From an uncultured Shimia sp. (GTDB lineage Bacteria; Pseudomonadota; Alphaproteobacteria; Rhodobacterales; Rhodobacteraceae): a stretch of DNA of 64,000 nucleotides. The stretch's first letter is position 1. Every line of letters starts with the position of its first letter. Below, piece by piece: positions 45,703 through 54,496 of the stretch. A program made the translations under genes and the position numbers. Location: the NCBI RefSeq assembly GCF_947498095.1, contig NZ_CANMJE010000003.1, positions 310,001 through 374,000 on the forward strand, given 5' to 3'. Below the pieces are notes generated by a model. That model was not told where the DNA came from. It did no database searches and worked only from the letters and a program-made list of their open reading frames with translations.

Positions 45703-47268
45703 ATGTGTGCTGAGACTTTGACCAAACCCCGCGGCCGCCGTCGCAATGCCAAAACCGCGCGCTCGGCCCAACCCGGTGCCAACGTTCATCTGAGGGTGCC
45801 GTTCATTTCGCGCAACGTTCCGACCTATGATCTTTTGAGCGAAGACAGCCTTGTAAAGATTGAAGCGACGGCGGATCGCATTCTTGCCGAGATTGGTATC
45901 GAGGTCCGCGAAGACCCTGAAGCGATGCGGCTATATCGCGAGGCAGGCGCCAAGGTGACTTCGGTGTCACAGGACGTTTGGAACGTCCGGTTTGAGCCGG
46001 GCATGGTGCGTGACATCCTGAAAACTGCACCTGCGCGCTTTACCCAACACGCCCGTAATCAAAAAAACTCGGTCGAAATTGGCGGTGATGCGATGGTCTT
46101 TGCGCCATCCTACGGATCGCCGTTCGTGATGGATATGGACAAGGGGCGGCGCTATGGGACGCTTGAGGATTTTGAGAACCTCGTAAAACTCGCGCAATCC
46201 TCACCCTGGCTGCACCATTCCGGCGGCACAATTTGTGAGCCGACGGATATTGCCGTCAACAAGCGCCATCTTGATATGGTTTACGCCCATATGCGCTATT
46301 CCGACCGGGCGTTTCTAGGATCCATCACGGCACCAGAACGCGCCCTAGACAGTATCGAGATGTGCCGCATCCTGTTCGGTACCGATTTTGTTGACCAGAA
46401 CTGCGTGATCATGGGCAACTTTAACACCACCTCACCTTTGGTGTTGGATGGGGTCACCACTGCAGGCATTCGCGCTTATGCGGAAGCCGGGCAAGGTTCA
46501 ATTCATTTGCCGTTTCTTTTGGGCGGCGCCGTGTCGCCATTAACCATGGCAGGGGCGGTTGCACAGTGCTTGGCGGAAACCATGGCTTCGGCGGCTCTGA
46601 CGCAACTTGTTCGCCCCGGAGCCCCGGCCATCATCGCAGGTTTTTTGTCCTCAATGTCGCTGCGCTCTGGGTCTCCGACCTTTGGAACGCCCGAACCCGC
46701 ATTGGGGTCACTCGTCATGGGGCAGCTCGCGCGCAGGCTGGACCTGCCTCTACGCTGTGCCGGAAACTTCTCGACGTCAAAATGCCCAGACGGGCAAGCC
46801 ATGCAGCAGGCGATGATGTCTATGATGTCAGCCGTGCAGGGCGGGGCCAATTACATCCTGCACTCGGCTGGGTTCGTCGATGGGCTTTTGTCGATGTCCT
46901 ATGAGAAATTTGTAATGGACACCGACCTGTGCGGAGCTTTGCACGCCTATCTGAACGGCATCGAAGTGACTGATGACGCACTGGGATTTGAGGCACTGGC
47001 GCAGAACGGCCCCGGCGAACACCTGTTTGGCACGGACCATACCCTGCGCCACTATGAAACCGCCTATTGGGATTCCGGCCTGAACGATGATCAGCCATTT
47101 GAAACCTGGGAAGAACAAGGCAGCATTGACTCAGCGCAGCGGGCGAACCAGCGTTGGAAAGAAACGCTGAACAGCTATGAGGCGCCAGCGTTGGACGAGG
47201 CCACGGATGAGGCACTCAAAGAGTTCATAGCGCGCAAAAAAGCGTCGATGCCAGACGCTTGGTACTGA
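45703..47268 (+). CDS. Trimethylamine methyltransferase (MttB) superfamily protein, non-pyrrolysine
   Basis: A 521-residue MttB-family protein. The N-terminal basic tail precedes NVPTYDLLSEDSLVKIEATADRILAEIG. The TIM-barrel follows with GTICEPTDIAVNKRHLDM, MGNFNTTSPLVLDG and LHSAGFVDGLLSMSYEKFVMDTD. The frame is uninterrupted, so there is no in-frame amber codon and no pyrrolysine. Non-Pyl members such as MtgB demethylate quaternary amines (glycine betaine, proline betaine) onto a corrinoid protein. No corrinoid protein or corrinoid reactivation gene is in this operon. ATG 45703 has AGGA six bases upstream. The following flavoproteins are of dimethylglycine/trimethylamine dehydrogenase type, which supports a methylated-amine substrate. 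Confidence 0.88.
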   Translation: MCAETLTKPRGRRRNAKTARSAQPGANVHLRVPFISRNVPTYDLLSEDSLVKIEATADRILAEIGIEVREDPEAMRLYREAGAKVTSVSQDVWNVRFEPGMVRDILKTAPARFTQHARNQKNSVEIGGDAMVFAPSYGSPFVMDMDKGRRYGTLEDFENLVKLAQSSPWLHHSGGTICEPTDIAVNKRHLDMVYAHMRYSDRAFLGSITAPERALDSIEMCRILFGTDFVDQNCVIMGNFNTTSPLVLDGVTTAGIRAYAEAGQGSIHLPFLLGGAVSPLTMAGAVAQCLAETMASAALTQLVRPGAPAIIAGFLSSMSLRSGSPTFGTPEPALGSLVMGQLARRLDLPLRCAGNFSTSKCPDGQAMQQAMMSMMSAVQGGANYILHSAGFVDGLLSMSYEKFVMDTDLCGALHAYLNGIEVTDDALGFEALAQNGPGEHLFGTDHTLRHYETAYWDSGLNDDQPFETWEEQGSIDSAQRANQRWKETLNSYEAPALDEATDEALKEFIARKKASMPDAWY

Positions 47269-47278
47269 GGAAAAGACA

Positions 47279-49324
47279 ATGTCGAACGATCCGCTTTTGC
47301 AGCCGTATCAACTGAAACATCTGACTTTGCGCAATCGGATAATGACCACAAGCCACGAGCCGGCCTATCCAGAAGACGGTATGCCCAAGGAACGTTATGC
47401 CGCTTATCACGCCGAGCGGGCCAAGGCGGGGATCGCTCTGGCCATGACGGCAGGATCAGCGGCGGTTTCCAAAGACAGCCCGCCCGTTTTCAACAACATT
47501 CTGGCCTATCAGGATGAAGTTGTGCCGTGGATCCAGCAACTGACCGATGCGTGCCACGAACACGGCTGTGCTGTGATGATCCAGCTGACCCACCTCGGGC
47601 GCCGCACGAACTGGAACAAGGGTGATTGGCTGCCGTCGGTATCATCTTCCAAGCACCGCGAACCCGCGCACCGAGCATTTCCGAAACTGGCTGAAGACTG
47701 GGATATTGAACGCATCATCTCGGATTTTGCCGATGCAACCGAGCGTATGAAGGCGGGAGGCATGGATGGCGTGGAGTTGCAGGTCTACGGTCACTTGCTC
47801 GACCAATTCTGGTCTCCTCTGACCAATGACCTTGAGGGACCCTATGGCGGGCAGACGCTGGAAAGTCGATTGCAGTTTCCACTGGATGTCTTGAAAGCGA
47901 TCCGCAAGCGGGTCGGGGACGAATTCATTGTCGGTCTGCGCTATACGGCGGACGAGGCGCAGGCAGGCGGCATCAGCCCCGAGGAAGGGATCGAGATTTC
48001 CAAACGGTTGGCAGATACCGGCATGGTCGACTTTTTGAACGTGATCCGTGGGCGCATTCACACAGACCCTGCAATGACGGATATCATTCCCGTGCAGGGT
48101 ATGAAAAACGCACCGCATCTGGACTTTGCCGGAGAGGTGAAAAAGGCCACGGGCATGCCAACCTTTCATGCGGCGAAAATTCCCGATGTTGCCACGGCGC
48201 GCCATGCGGTTGCCTCAGGCCTTCTGGACATGGTTGGCATGACCCGCGCCCATATAGCGGACCCGCACATCGTGCGAAAAATCATCGAAGGGCGCGAAGA
48301 TGACATTCGTCCGTGTGTCGGTGCAACCTATTGTCTGGACAGGATTTATCAGGCGGGTGAGGCCCTGTGCATGCACAATGCCGCGACGGGGCGCGAACTG
48401 ACGATGCCGCACGAGGCAACGCCCGCAAAGACACGCCGCAAGGTGGTGATCGTTGGCGCGGGTCCCGCAGGGCTTGAGGCCGCACGTGTCGCCGCAGAGC
48501 GTGGCCATGATGTGACAGTGTTCGAAGCCCAGCCCGATCCTGGAGGGCAGGTACGTCTGACCGCACAGAACCCGCGCCGCCGCGAGATGATCTCGATCAT
48601 CGACTGGCGCATGTCGCAATGTGCCGCACGGGATGTGGAGTTTCGGTTCAACACCTGGGCCGAGGCTGACGATATCACGGCACTGAACCCAGACGTGGTG
48701 ATCGTTGCAACAGGCGGATTGCCCAATACGGAATTGTTCGAAAGCGGGCAGGAAAACGATCTGGTCGTCACGGCCTGGGACCTGATCTCGGGTGACGTCA
48801 AGCCCGGTCAAAACGTGCTGATCTATGACGAAAGTGGTGATCATCCCGGTCTGATGGCCGCTGAAACGGCGGCGAATGCCGGGTCAAGTGTCGAGGTGAT
48901 GACCCCTGACCGGGTGTTTGCGCCGGATATCATGGGGATGAACCTCGTGCCCTATATGCGTGCACTGCAGGACAAGGACGTGACCTTTACCGTGACCCGC
49001 CGGTTGCTGGATGTGACGCGCGAGGGCAATTTGCTCAAGGCCCGGATCGGCACGGACTATAGCGATTTCACCTCAGAAAAGACCTATGATCAGGTCGTGG
49101 TGAACTATGGCACCTTGCCCCTTGCGGACCTCTATTTTGACCTTAAACCGCTGTCGTCCAATGAGGGCGCGGTGGACTATGACGCCTTGATCGAGGGGCG
49201 CAGCCAGACCGTCACGCGCAACCCGGACGGCACGTTTCAGCTGTTCCGCATCGGCGATGCGGTCAGTGCGCGTAACACCCACGCGGCGATTTATGACGCA
49301 TTGCGACTGGTAAAGGATATCTGA
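47279..49324 (+). CDS. TMADH/DgcA-like FMN flavoprotein lacking one Fe-S cysteine
   Basis: A 681-residue protein with an Old Yellow Enzyme-type FMN barrel (about 1-370), an iron-sulfur segment, and a C-terminal FAD/NAD-binding pair of domains beginning at VVIVGAGPAGLEAARVAAERGH (about 389). The family includes trimethylamine dehydrogenase, dimethylglycine demethylase and stachydrine demethylases. The cluster segment reads CVGATYC then C364: Cys346, Cys352 and Cys364 are kept, but the residue that should be the second ligand is Ala349. The partner flavoprotein downstream keeps all four. It would oxidatively demethylate a tertiary amine. GAGG precedes the ATG ten bases after the methyltransferase stop; its TGA overlaps the next ATG. 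Confidence 0.87.
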   Translation: MSNDPLLQPYQLKHLTLRNRIMTTSHEPAYPEDGMPKERYAAYHAERAKAGIALAMTAGSAAVSKDSPPVFNNILAYQDEVVPWIQQLTDACHEHGCAVMIQLTHLGRRTNWNKGDWLPSVSSSKHREPAHRAFPKLAEDWDIERIISDFADATERMKAGGMDGVELQVYGHLLDQFWSPLTNDLEGPYGGQTLESRLQFPLDVLKAIRKRVGDEFIVGLRYTADEAQAGGISPEEGIEISKRLADTGMVDFLNVIRGRIHTDPAMTDIIPVQGMKNAPHLDFAGEVKKATGMPTFHAAKIPDVATARHAVASGLLDMVGMTRAHIADPHIVRKIIEGREDDIRPCVGATYCLDRIYQAGEALCMHNAATGRELTMPHEATPAKTRRKVVIVGAGPAGLEAARVAAERGHDVTVFEAQPDPGGQVRLTAQNPRRREMISIIDWRMSQCAARDVEFRFNTWAEADDITALNPDVVIVATGGLPNTELFESGQENDLVVTAWDLISGDVKPGQNVLIYDESGDHPGLMAAETAANAGSSVEVMTPDRVFAPDIMGMNLVPYMRALQDKDVTFTVTRRLLDVTREGNLLKARIGTDYSDFTSEKTYDQVVVNYGTLPLADLYFDLKPLSSNEGAVDYDALIEGRSQTVTRNPDGTFQLFRIGDAVSARNTHAAIYDALRLVKDI

Positions 49325-50055
49325 TGCGCATCGGGGTTCTGGGTACAGGCACAATTGCGACGGCTGTTGTGCATGGGATTGCGGATGACGGTCATAACAT
49401 CACAGTTTCTGAGCGGTCTGCCGTGAATGCCACATCGCTCGCGGCGGCCTATGCGACGGTATCCATTGCGGACAATCAGGCCGTACTGGATCATTGCGAC
49501 GTGGTGTTTCTGGGATTGATGGCAGAGACTGCTGGGCACCTCTTGCCCGATCTGACCTTTCGGTCTGACCACCGAGTGATTTCTTTCATGGCCGGAGCAA
49601 GCCTTGCACAGGTCACAGAATTGGTCGCGCCTGCCACTGCCGAGGCCGTCATGATGCCCTTTCCTGGCATCGCCCACGGCGGGTCGCCGATTTTGGCCCA
49701 GGGGAACACAGATCTGATCGAGATGATCTTTGGCGGCAAGAACAGTGTCTTTCCGGTTCGGGATGACAAGGAAATGTCGGCCTATCTTAGCGCGCAAGCC
49801 GTTCTGTCTCCCGTCGCGCGTATGGTCGAAACCGCGAGCACTTGGCTCGGCGATCGAGCAACCGCGCCAGAGCAAGGTGAGGCGTTTATGCGGGCGCTTG
49901 TGTCTTCATCACTTGAGCAGTCGAACTGCAGTGACCTGATCGAGGCACTGAACACGCCCGGCGGCTACAATCAACGGCTTCGCGTGCATATGGAAGACAG
50001 TGGTCAGAGGGCGGCGCTGACTAAAGGTCTTGATGATCTGGAGCGCGGGTCATGA
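49324..50055 (+). CDS. Pyrroline-5-carboxylate reductase-like NAD(P)-binding protein
   Basis: A 243-residue protein with an N-terminal Rossmann motif MRIGVLGTGTIATAVVHG and the P5C-reductase/F420-oxidoreductase-type layout: DHCDVVFLGLMAE, VISFMAGASLAQVTEL, MMPFPGIAHGG and a helical C-terminal dimerisation domain with EALNTPGGYNQRL. The NAVE-type proline synthesis role is unlikely, because it sits between two amine-oxidising flavoproteins, joined to both by start/stop overlaps (TGATG at 49322 and ATGA at 50052). An imine or iminium reductase, or a dehydrogenase for a cyclic or methylated amino acid, is a reasonable inference. The substrate is not known. Confidence 0.78.
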   Translation: MRIGVLGTGTIATAVVHGIADDGHNITVSERSAVNATSLAAAYATVSIADNQAVLDHCDVVFLGLMAETAGHLLPDLTFRSDHRVISFMAGASLAQVTELVAPATAEAVMMPFPGIAHGGSPILAQGNTDLIEMIFGGKNSVFPVRDDKEMSAYLSAQAVLSPVARMVETASTWLGDRATAPEQGEAFMRALVSSSLEQSNCSDLIEALNTPGGYNQRLRVHMEDSGQRAALTKGLDDLERGS

Positions 50056-52031
50056 GTTTTCGCCACATCTTTAATCCGGTGCAACTGCGTCACAAAACAT
50101 TGGAAAACCGCATTGTTTTTGGTGCCCATACGACGAACATGGCGCAGGATGGTCTGCCCGGTGACCAGCATCTGGGCTATTACCGGGAACGCGCTCTTGG
50201 GGGCGCCGGGATGATCGTAGTTGAGCCGATGCCCGTCCACGCCGCGGCCGTATTGACGCGTGGCAATTTTCGCCATGACAGTGACGACGTGATCCCGCAC
50301 TTCAAACGTATCACGCAAGCCTGTCAGGCCGAAGGTGCGGTGATGATCCAGCAACTTTATCACGTCGGTGCACATGGTGATTGGGACAACTCGTGGCACG
50401 CCAATTGGTCACCTTCGGGCGGGCCAAGCTATCACGACAATGACGGTAGCCACGCCATGAGCGTGGAAGAGATCGAAGAGTCGATTGAGGGCTTTGTTCA
50501 AGCGGCAATTCGTTGCCAAAAGGCAGGGTTTGATGGCGTTGAGGTCTGGGCCGCCTATCATTGTCTGCTGGACCAGTTCTGGACGCCGTTTTCCAACCAG
50601 CGCACGGATGATTGGGGTGGCAGCCTTGAAAACCGCACTCGTTTGTCTCGTGAGATCATGCGGCGCATCCGCTTGGCCTGTGGCGACGAGTTCATTGTCG
50701 GGCTGTCGGTCAATGACGACTCGGACAAAGAGGTGTGCCTGAGCCGTGATGAGATGGTCGAGATCGTCGGCTTGCACGACCGTGAAGGGCTAATGGACTA
50801 TGTGACTGTCGGCGCAGGCAGCTATTTTGATTTCTACAAAATTCTGCCAAGCTTCCAGTATCCCGAGAACCTCGGGGCTGATCTGGCCTCGCGGCTGAAA
50901 AAGTCGGATCTTAGAGCGCTCGTGACGGCTGAGGCCAATATCCGAACGCCCGACAACGCCAACTCAGTGCTTGGGTCGGGACAGGCTGATCTTGTGTCGA
51001 TCGTGCGTGGACAGATCGCCGATCCGCATCTTGTGACCAAGGCGCAAGAGGACCGGGCAGATGACATTCGCGGCTGTCTGAGCTGCAATCAGCAATGCTG
51101 GGGGAGGCGCGGACGCGATTACTATATCTCGTGCCTGGTCAATCCGTCCGCGGGGCATGAGTATCTTTGGGACGGGGACAGGTTCACCAAGGCACCATCG
51201 TCCAAATCCGTTCTGGTGGTCGGTGCGGGGCCTGCCGGTCTTGAAGCGGCCCGGGTGGCGGCCGAGCGTGGTCATCATGTGATCCTTGCCGAGGCTGCAT
51301 CTGAGATTGGCGGGCAATTCCGGCTGGCCGGACTTCAGCCACGGCGTGCGCAGATCACCGATCTTATCCAATGGTTTGAACGCCAATTGGCGCAATTGGG
51401 CGTCGAGCTACGCCTGAACACCTATCTTGAAACCGAAGAAATTCTTGAGCTTCAATGTGATGCGGTTGTGCTGGCAACCGGAGCGCTTCCGGCTGGCACG
51501 GGCTTTCAAAAAGCCCTGCCGCATGTGCCTGAGATGCCCGGCGCATCTGGTGGCAATGTCTGGTCGGCCGAAGACGTCATGGGCCGTTCTGCCCGGCTGG
51601 GACGCGAAGTTGTCCTTCTGGACGAAGGCGGTCATTGGAAGGGTATCGGCACGGCGTGGCTCTTGGCTGAGCAGGGCCACGTCGTCACGATTGTCACGCC
51701 CGACGCCATGATCGCCAAGGAACTGGTGCGTTCGGCTACCGACTTTCCCGCCCGACAGACATTGGCAAAGCTGGGTACGCGTTTCACCACCGAAACTGTC
51801 ATCACCTCTTGGTCGGATAGTGGCGCTGAAATCCAATCGCTTTTGACAGGCGAAAAGGATTTGCTACCTGCGCAATCGCTGGTTTTGGCGACGGGCAATC
51901 GGGCAGATCCGTCGTTGGCTGATGATTTGAGAGATCAAGGGCACACACCGATCGTGATTGGCGATGCAGACGCCCCAAGGTTGGCTGCGGCGGCAATCTT
52001 TGAAGGCCGCCGCGCCGGACTAGCGCTCTAA
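50052..52031 (+). CDS. TMADH-like FMN/4Fe-4S/FAD oxidoreductase
   Basis: A 659-residue paralog of the other flavoprotein in this operon. It has an FMN barrel (about 1-370), four intact cluster cysteines (C342, C345, C349, C361 in GCLSCNQQC and ISC), and a C-terminal dinucleotide-binding region starting at VLVVGAGPAGLEAARVAAERGHH (about 388). It resembles N-methylproline/trimethylamine-type demethylating dehydrogenases and 2,4-dienoyl-CoA reductases in architecture; the amine context favours the former. Electron acceptor genes (ETF or DgcB-like) are not adjacent. It is the last gene of the operon and ends one base from the convergent gcdH gene. Confidence 0.87.
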   Translation: MSFRHIFNPVQLRHKTLENRIVFGAHTTNMAQDGLPGDQHLGYYRERALGGAGMIVVEPMPVHAAAVLTRGNFRHDSDDVIPHFKRITQACQAEGAVMIQQLYHVGAHGDWDNSWHANWSPSGGPSYHDNDGSHAMSVEEIEESIEGFVQAAIRCQKAGFDGVEVWAAYHCLLDQFWTPFSNQRTDDWGGSLENRTRLSREIMRRIRLACGDEFIVGLSVNDDSDKEVCLSRDEMVEIVGLHDREGLMDYVTVGAGSYFDFYKILPSFQYPENLGADLASRLKKSDLRALVTAEANIRTPDNANSVLGSGQADLVSIVRGQIADPHLVTKAQEDRADDIRGCLSCNQQCWGRRGRDYYISCLVNPSAGHEYLWDGDRFTKAPSSKSVLVVGAGPAGLEAARVAAERGHHVILAEAASEIGGQFRLAGLQPRRAQITDLIQWFERQLAQLGVELRLNTYLETEEILELQCDAVVLATGALPAGTGFQKALPHVPEMPGASGGNVWSAEDVMGRSARLGREVVLLDEGGHWKGIGTAWLLAEQGHVVTIVTPDAMIAKELVRSATDFPARQTLAKLGTRFTTETVITSWSDSGAEIQSLLTGEKDLLPAQSLVLATGNRADPSLADDLRDQGHTPIVIGDADAPRLAAAAIFEGRRAGLAL

Positions 52032-52032
52032 A

Positions 52033-53247
52033 TCAGGCAAAAGCCTGCAAACCGGTCTGAGCCCGGCCCAGGATCAGGGCATGCACGTCATGTGTCCCTT
52101 CATATGTGTTCACGGTCTCAAGATTCACCATATGACGGATTACACCAAAAGATTGGCTGATGCCGTTGCCGCCGTGCATGTCGCGCGCCATCCGCGCAAT
52201 ATCCAAAGCTTTCCCGCAGTTGTTGCGCTTGATAATCGACACCATTTCGGGTGCGGCGCTGGCCTCATCCATAAGGCGACCCACACGCAAGGCAGCCTGA
52301 AGGCCCAGCGAGATCTCAGTTTGCATATTGGCCAGTTTTAGCTGGAACAGCTGGGTGTTGGCCAAGGGGCGGCCGAACTGCTTGCGATCCAGGCCATACT
52401 GGCGCGCCGCGTGCCAGCAGTATTCTGCGGCCCCCATCGCGCCCCATGCGATCCCAAATCGCGCGCGGTTCAGACAGCCAAACGGGCCTTTCAGACCGGC
52501 GACATTCGGCAGCAAGGCATCTTCGCCGACCTCAACATTCTCCATGACGATTTCACCGGTGATTGAGGCGCGCAACGACAATTTGCCTTCGATCTTCGGG
52601 GCGCTCAGGCCTTTCATACCCTTTTCAAGGACGAAACCTTTGATCTTGCCGTCATGCGCGTCGGACTTGGCCCAAACCACAAAAACATCCGCAATCGGCG
52701 AGTTTGAAATCCACATCTTGGCGCCGTTTAGCACGTAACCGCCTTCAGTCTTTTTTGCGGTGGTTTTCATCGAGCCAGGGTCAGACCCCGCATCAGGTTC
52801 GGTCAGACCAAAACATCCGATCAAACTGCCATCGGAAAGGCCGGGCAGGTATTTTTGACGTTGCTCGTCGGTGCCGTAGGCATAAATCGGATACATCACG
52901 AGGCTGGATTGCACCGACATCATCGAGCGGTACCCGGAGTCAACGCGCTCAACTTCGCGCGCGACCAGCCCATAGGTCACATAGCCAGCGCCAAGCCCGC
53001 CGTATTCCTCGGGGATCGTGGTGCCCAACAGGCCCATCTGACCCATTTCGCGAAAGATTTCGGGATCGGTTTCTTCCTTGTCAAACGCGTCCGTGACCCG
53101 TGGTTGAAGTTTTTCCTGCGCATAGGCCATGGCCGAGTCGCGGATCATGCGCTCGTCTTCTTCAAGCTGGCTTTCCAGCAGGAAAGGGTCTTCCCAGTTG
53201 AACGATGACAGGTCCGGGCGGGATTGCGGGGCGAGGTCACGCGACAT
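52033..53247 (-). CDS. gcdH: Glutaryl-CoA dehydrogenase
   Basis: A 404-residue acyl-CoA dehydrogenase of the glutaryl-CoA type, which oxidises and decarboxylates glutaryl-CoA to crotonyl-CoA with FAD. The N-terminal [20 protein letters not shown] is diagnostic of the family. The [15 protein letters not shown] flavin segment, [28 protein letters not shown] and the catalytic base Glu383 in NTYEGTHD are present. It lies next to a divergent LysR gene, the GcdR arrangement known in proteobacteria, and serves lysine, tryptophan or dicarboxylate breakdown. Electrons would leave through ETF, which is not in the window. Confidence 0.94.
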   Translation of the reverse strand: MSRDLAPQSRPDLSSFNWEDPFLLESQLEEDERMIRDSAMAYAQEKLQPRVTDAFDKEETDPEIFREMGQMGLLGTTIPEEYGGLGAGYVTYGLVAREVERVDSGYRSMMSVQSSLVMYPIYAYGTDEQRQKYLPGLSDGSLIGCFGLTEPDAGSDPGSMKTTAKKTEGGYVLNGAKMWISNSPIADVFVVWAKSDAHDGKIKGFVLEKGMKGLSAPKIEGKLSLRASITGEIVMENVEVGEDALLPNVAGLKGPFGCLNRARFGIAWGAMGAAEYCWHAARQYGLDRKQFGRPLANTQLFQLKLANMQTEISLGLQAALRVGRLMDEASAAPEMVSIIKRNNCGKALDIARMARDMHGGNGISQSFGVIRHMVNLETVNTYEGTHDVHALILGRAQTGLQAFA

Positions 53248-53406
53248 GATGTGGTCCTTTCAGTCGGTTCTTGGACGGGCTCTGTCGGCGGTGATGGCAG
53301 AAAAAGCCGTGTGTTTGTAGTCTTTTATCTCGAACATCAGAGCAGCCAGCAAGCAGCAAGCGCTGGCACAAGATGCGTTGACGACATTAACTAGCTTGCA
53401 AAACTG

Positions 53407-53428
53407 CCAGAAAAAATCGAATTTCTGG
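53407..53428. promoter_or_regulatory. Inverted repeat CCAGAAA-N8-TTTCTGG in the gcdH/LysR gap
   Basis: Seven-base perfect arms lie 28-49 bases before the LysR TTG start and about 160-180 bases upstream of gcdH. The position and size fit a LysR recognition site that serves both divergent genes. Confidence 0.5.
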
Positions 53429-53455
53429 TATAAGAACATTCTGAAAGGGAATGAT

Positions 53456-54322
53456 TTGCAAGCGACGCGCAGATTAACTCCGCCAATGTCCACGCTCATC
53501 GCCTTTGAGGCGGTGGCGCGATTGGGGTCGGTGACAGAGGCCGCGGGCGAACTCAATCTGACGCAAAGCGCGGTCAGTCGGCAGATTCAAAAACTTGAGG
53601 ACCAACTGGGTAGCCAGTTGTTCGAGCGGCAGCGTAAAAGGCTGTTTCTGACAGCGCATGGCGCGCGCTATGTTTCCGAAATTCGAGCAGCCCTCAATCA
53701 GATCAACAACGCCACGATGGCCTTGCGCACCAATCCGGACGGCGGCTCAGTCAACCTCGCCATCCTGCCCAGCTTGGGCACGCATTGGCTGGCGCCGCGT
53801 TTGCCGGACTTTTTTGCCTCCAATCCGGGGATCACGTTGAACATGTCGACACGGATTGAGCCCTTTGACTTTGCCTATGAGTCCTTTCATGCCGCGCTGC
53901 ACTATGGGCGTTTGGCCTGGCCCGGCACCGAAAGCATGAAGCTTTTGGACGAACAGATGGTGGCGGTCGCCTCGCCAAAGCTAATTCAGGTTAATGGGAT
54001 GCAGGATTTGCCGCGCCTGTCTCTGCAGACACGCGCCTATGCCTGGGAGGAATGGTCGAAGGACAACGGTTGGGGGGACGCGACGCAACCAGCAATGGTG
54101 TTTGACCAGTTCGCAACCATGATGCGCGCGGCGCAGTCGGGTTTGGGGGTGGCGTTGATGCCGGACTATCTGGTGGATGACGAGATCGCGCGGGGGACTT
54201 TGGTTGAATTGCCGGAAACTCTACGAGTTCGAATGGGGGCGTATTTGTTGGTTTGGCCAGAAGGAACCGGCGACTACCCGGCGCTTGCGGCGTTACGCCG
54301 ATGGCTGGAAACGCAAACCTAA
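53456..54322 (+). CDS. LysR-family regulator of gcdH (GcdR-like), TTG start
   Basis: A 288-residue LysR protein with helix-turn-helix GSVTEAAGELNLTQSAVSRQIQKLEDQLG and an effector domain containing NLAILPSLGTHWLAPRLPDFF. I start at TTG 53456 because AGGGA is five bases upstream and because the resulting N-terminus aligns without gaps with that of the paralogous LysR near 21.7 kb. The first in-frame ATG (53486) would remove ten aligned residues. Divergence from gcdH makes it the probable activator responding to glutarate or glutaryl-CoA. The gene could also act on the catabolic operon just downstream. Confidence 0.85.
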   Translation: MQATRRLTPPMSTLIAFEAVARLGSVTEAAGELNLTQSAVSRQIQKLEDQLGSQLFERQRKRLFLTAHGARYVSEIRAALNQINNATMALRTNPDGGSVNLAILPSLGTHWLAPRLPDFFASNPGITLNMSTRIEPFDFAYESFHAALHYGRLAWPGTESMKLLDEQMVAVASPKLIQVNGMQDLPRLSLQTRAYAWEEWSKDNGWGDATQPAMVFDQFATMMRAAQSGLGVALMPDYLVDDEIARGTLVELPETLRVRMGAYLLVWPEGTGDYPALAALRRWLETQT

Positions 54323-54362
54323 ACAGGCGGTCGCCCAAAGCTTCAGGCTTGAAATTTTAAGC

Positions 54363-54398
54363 TTGAAATAAATTAAGAGTCCTCATAGGATTTGAGGA
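54363..54398 (+). promoter_or_regulatory. Promoter with overlapping dyad before the anthranoyl-CoA/tryptophan operon
   Basis: TTGAAA (54363-54368) and TAGGAT (54386-54391) are separated by 17 bases, a good sigma-70 layout. TCCTCA-N7-TGAGGA (54380-54398) straddles the -10 box, and GCTTGAAAT occurs twice, 14 bases apart (54347 and 54361). A repressor on the dyad would block this promoter. Confidence 0.6.
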
Positions 54399-54496
54399 TG
54401 CTTTCTGCGTCTTGGCCTTGGCGTTTTATGGGATGTGGAAAGATTTGCGCCGACAATTGATCGTGCGATTGAAGAGTTTGGGAAAAAGGGTGAGCC

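Noticed and set aside
45703..47268. Pyrrolysine-encoding mttB
   Set aside because: The frame has no in-frame TAG and no pyl genes are nearby, so this is a non-pyrrolysine family member.
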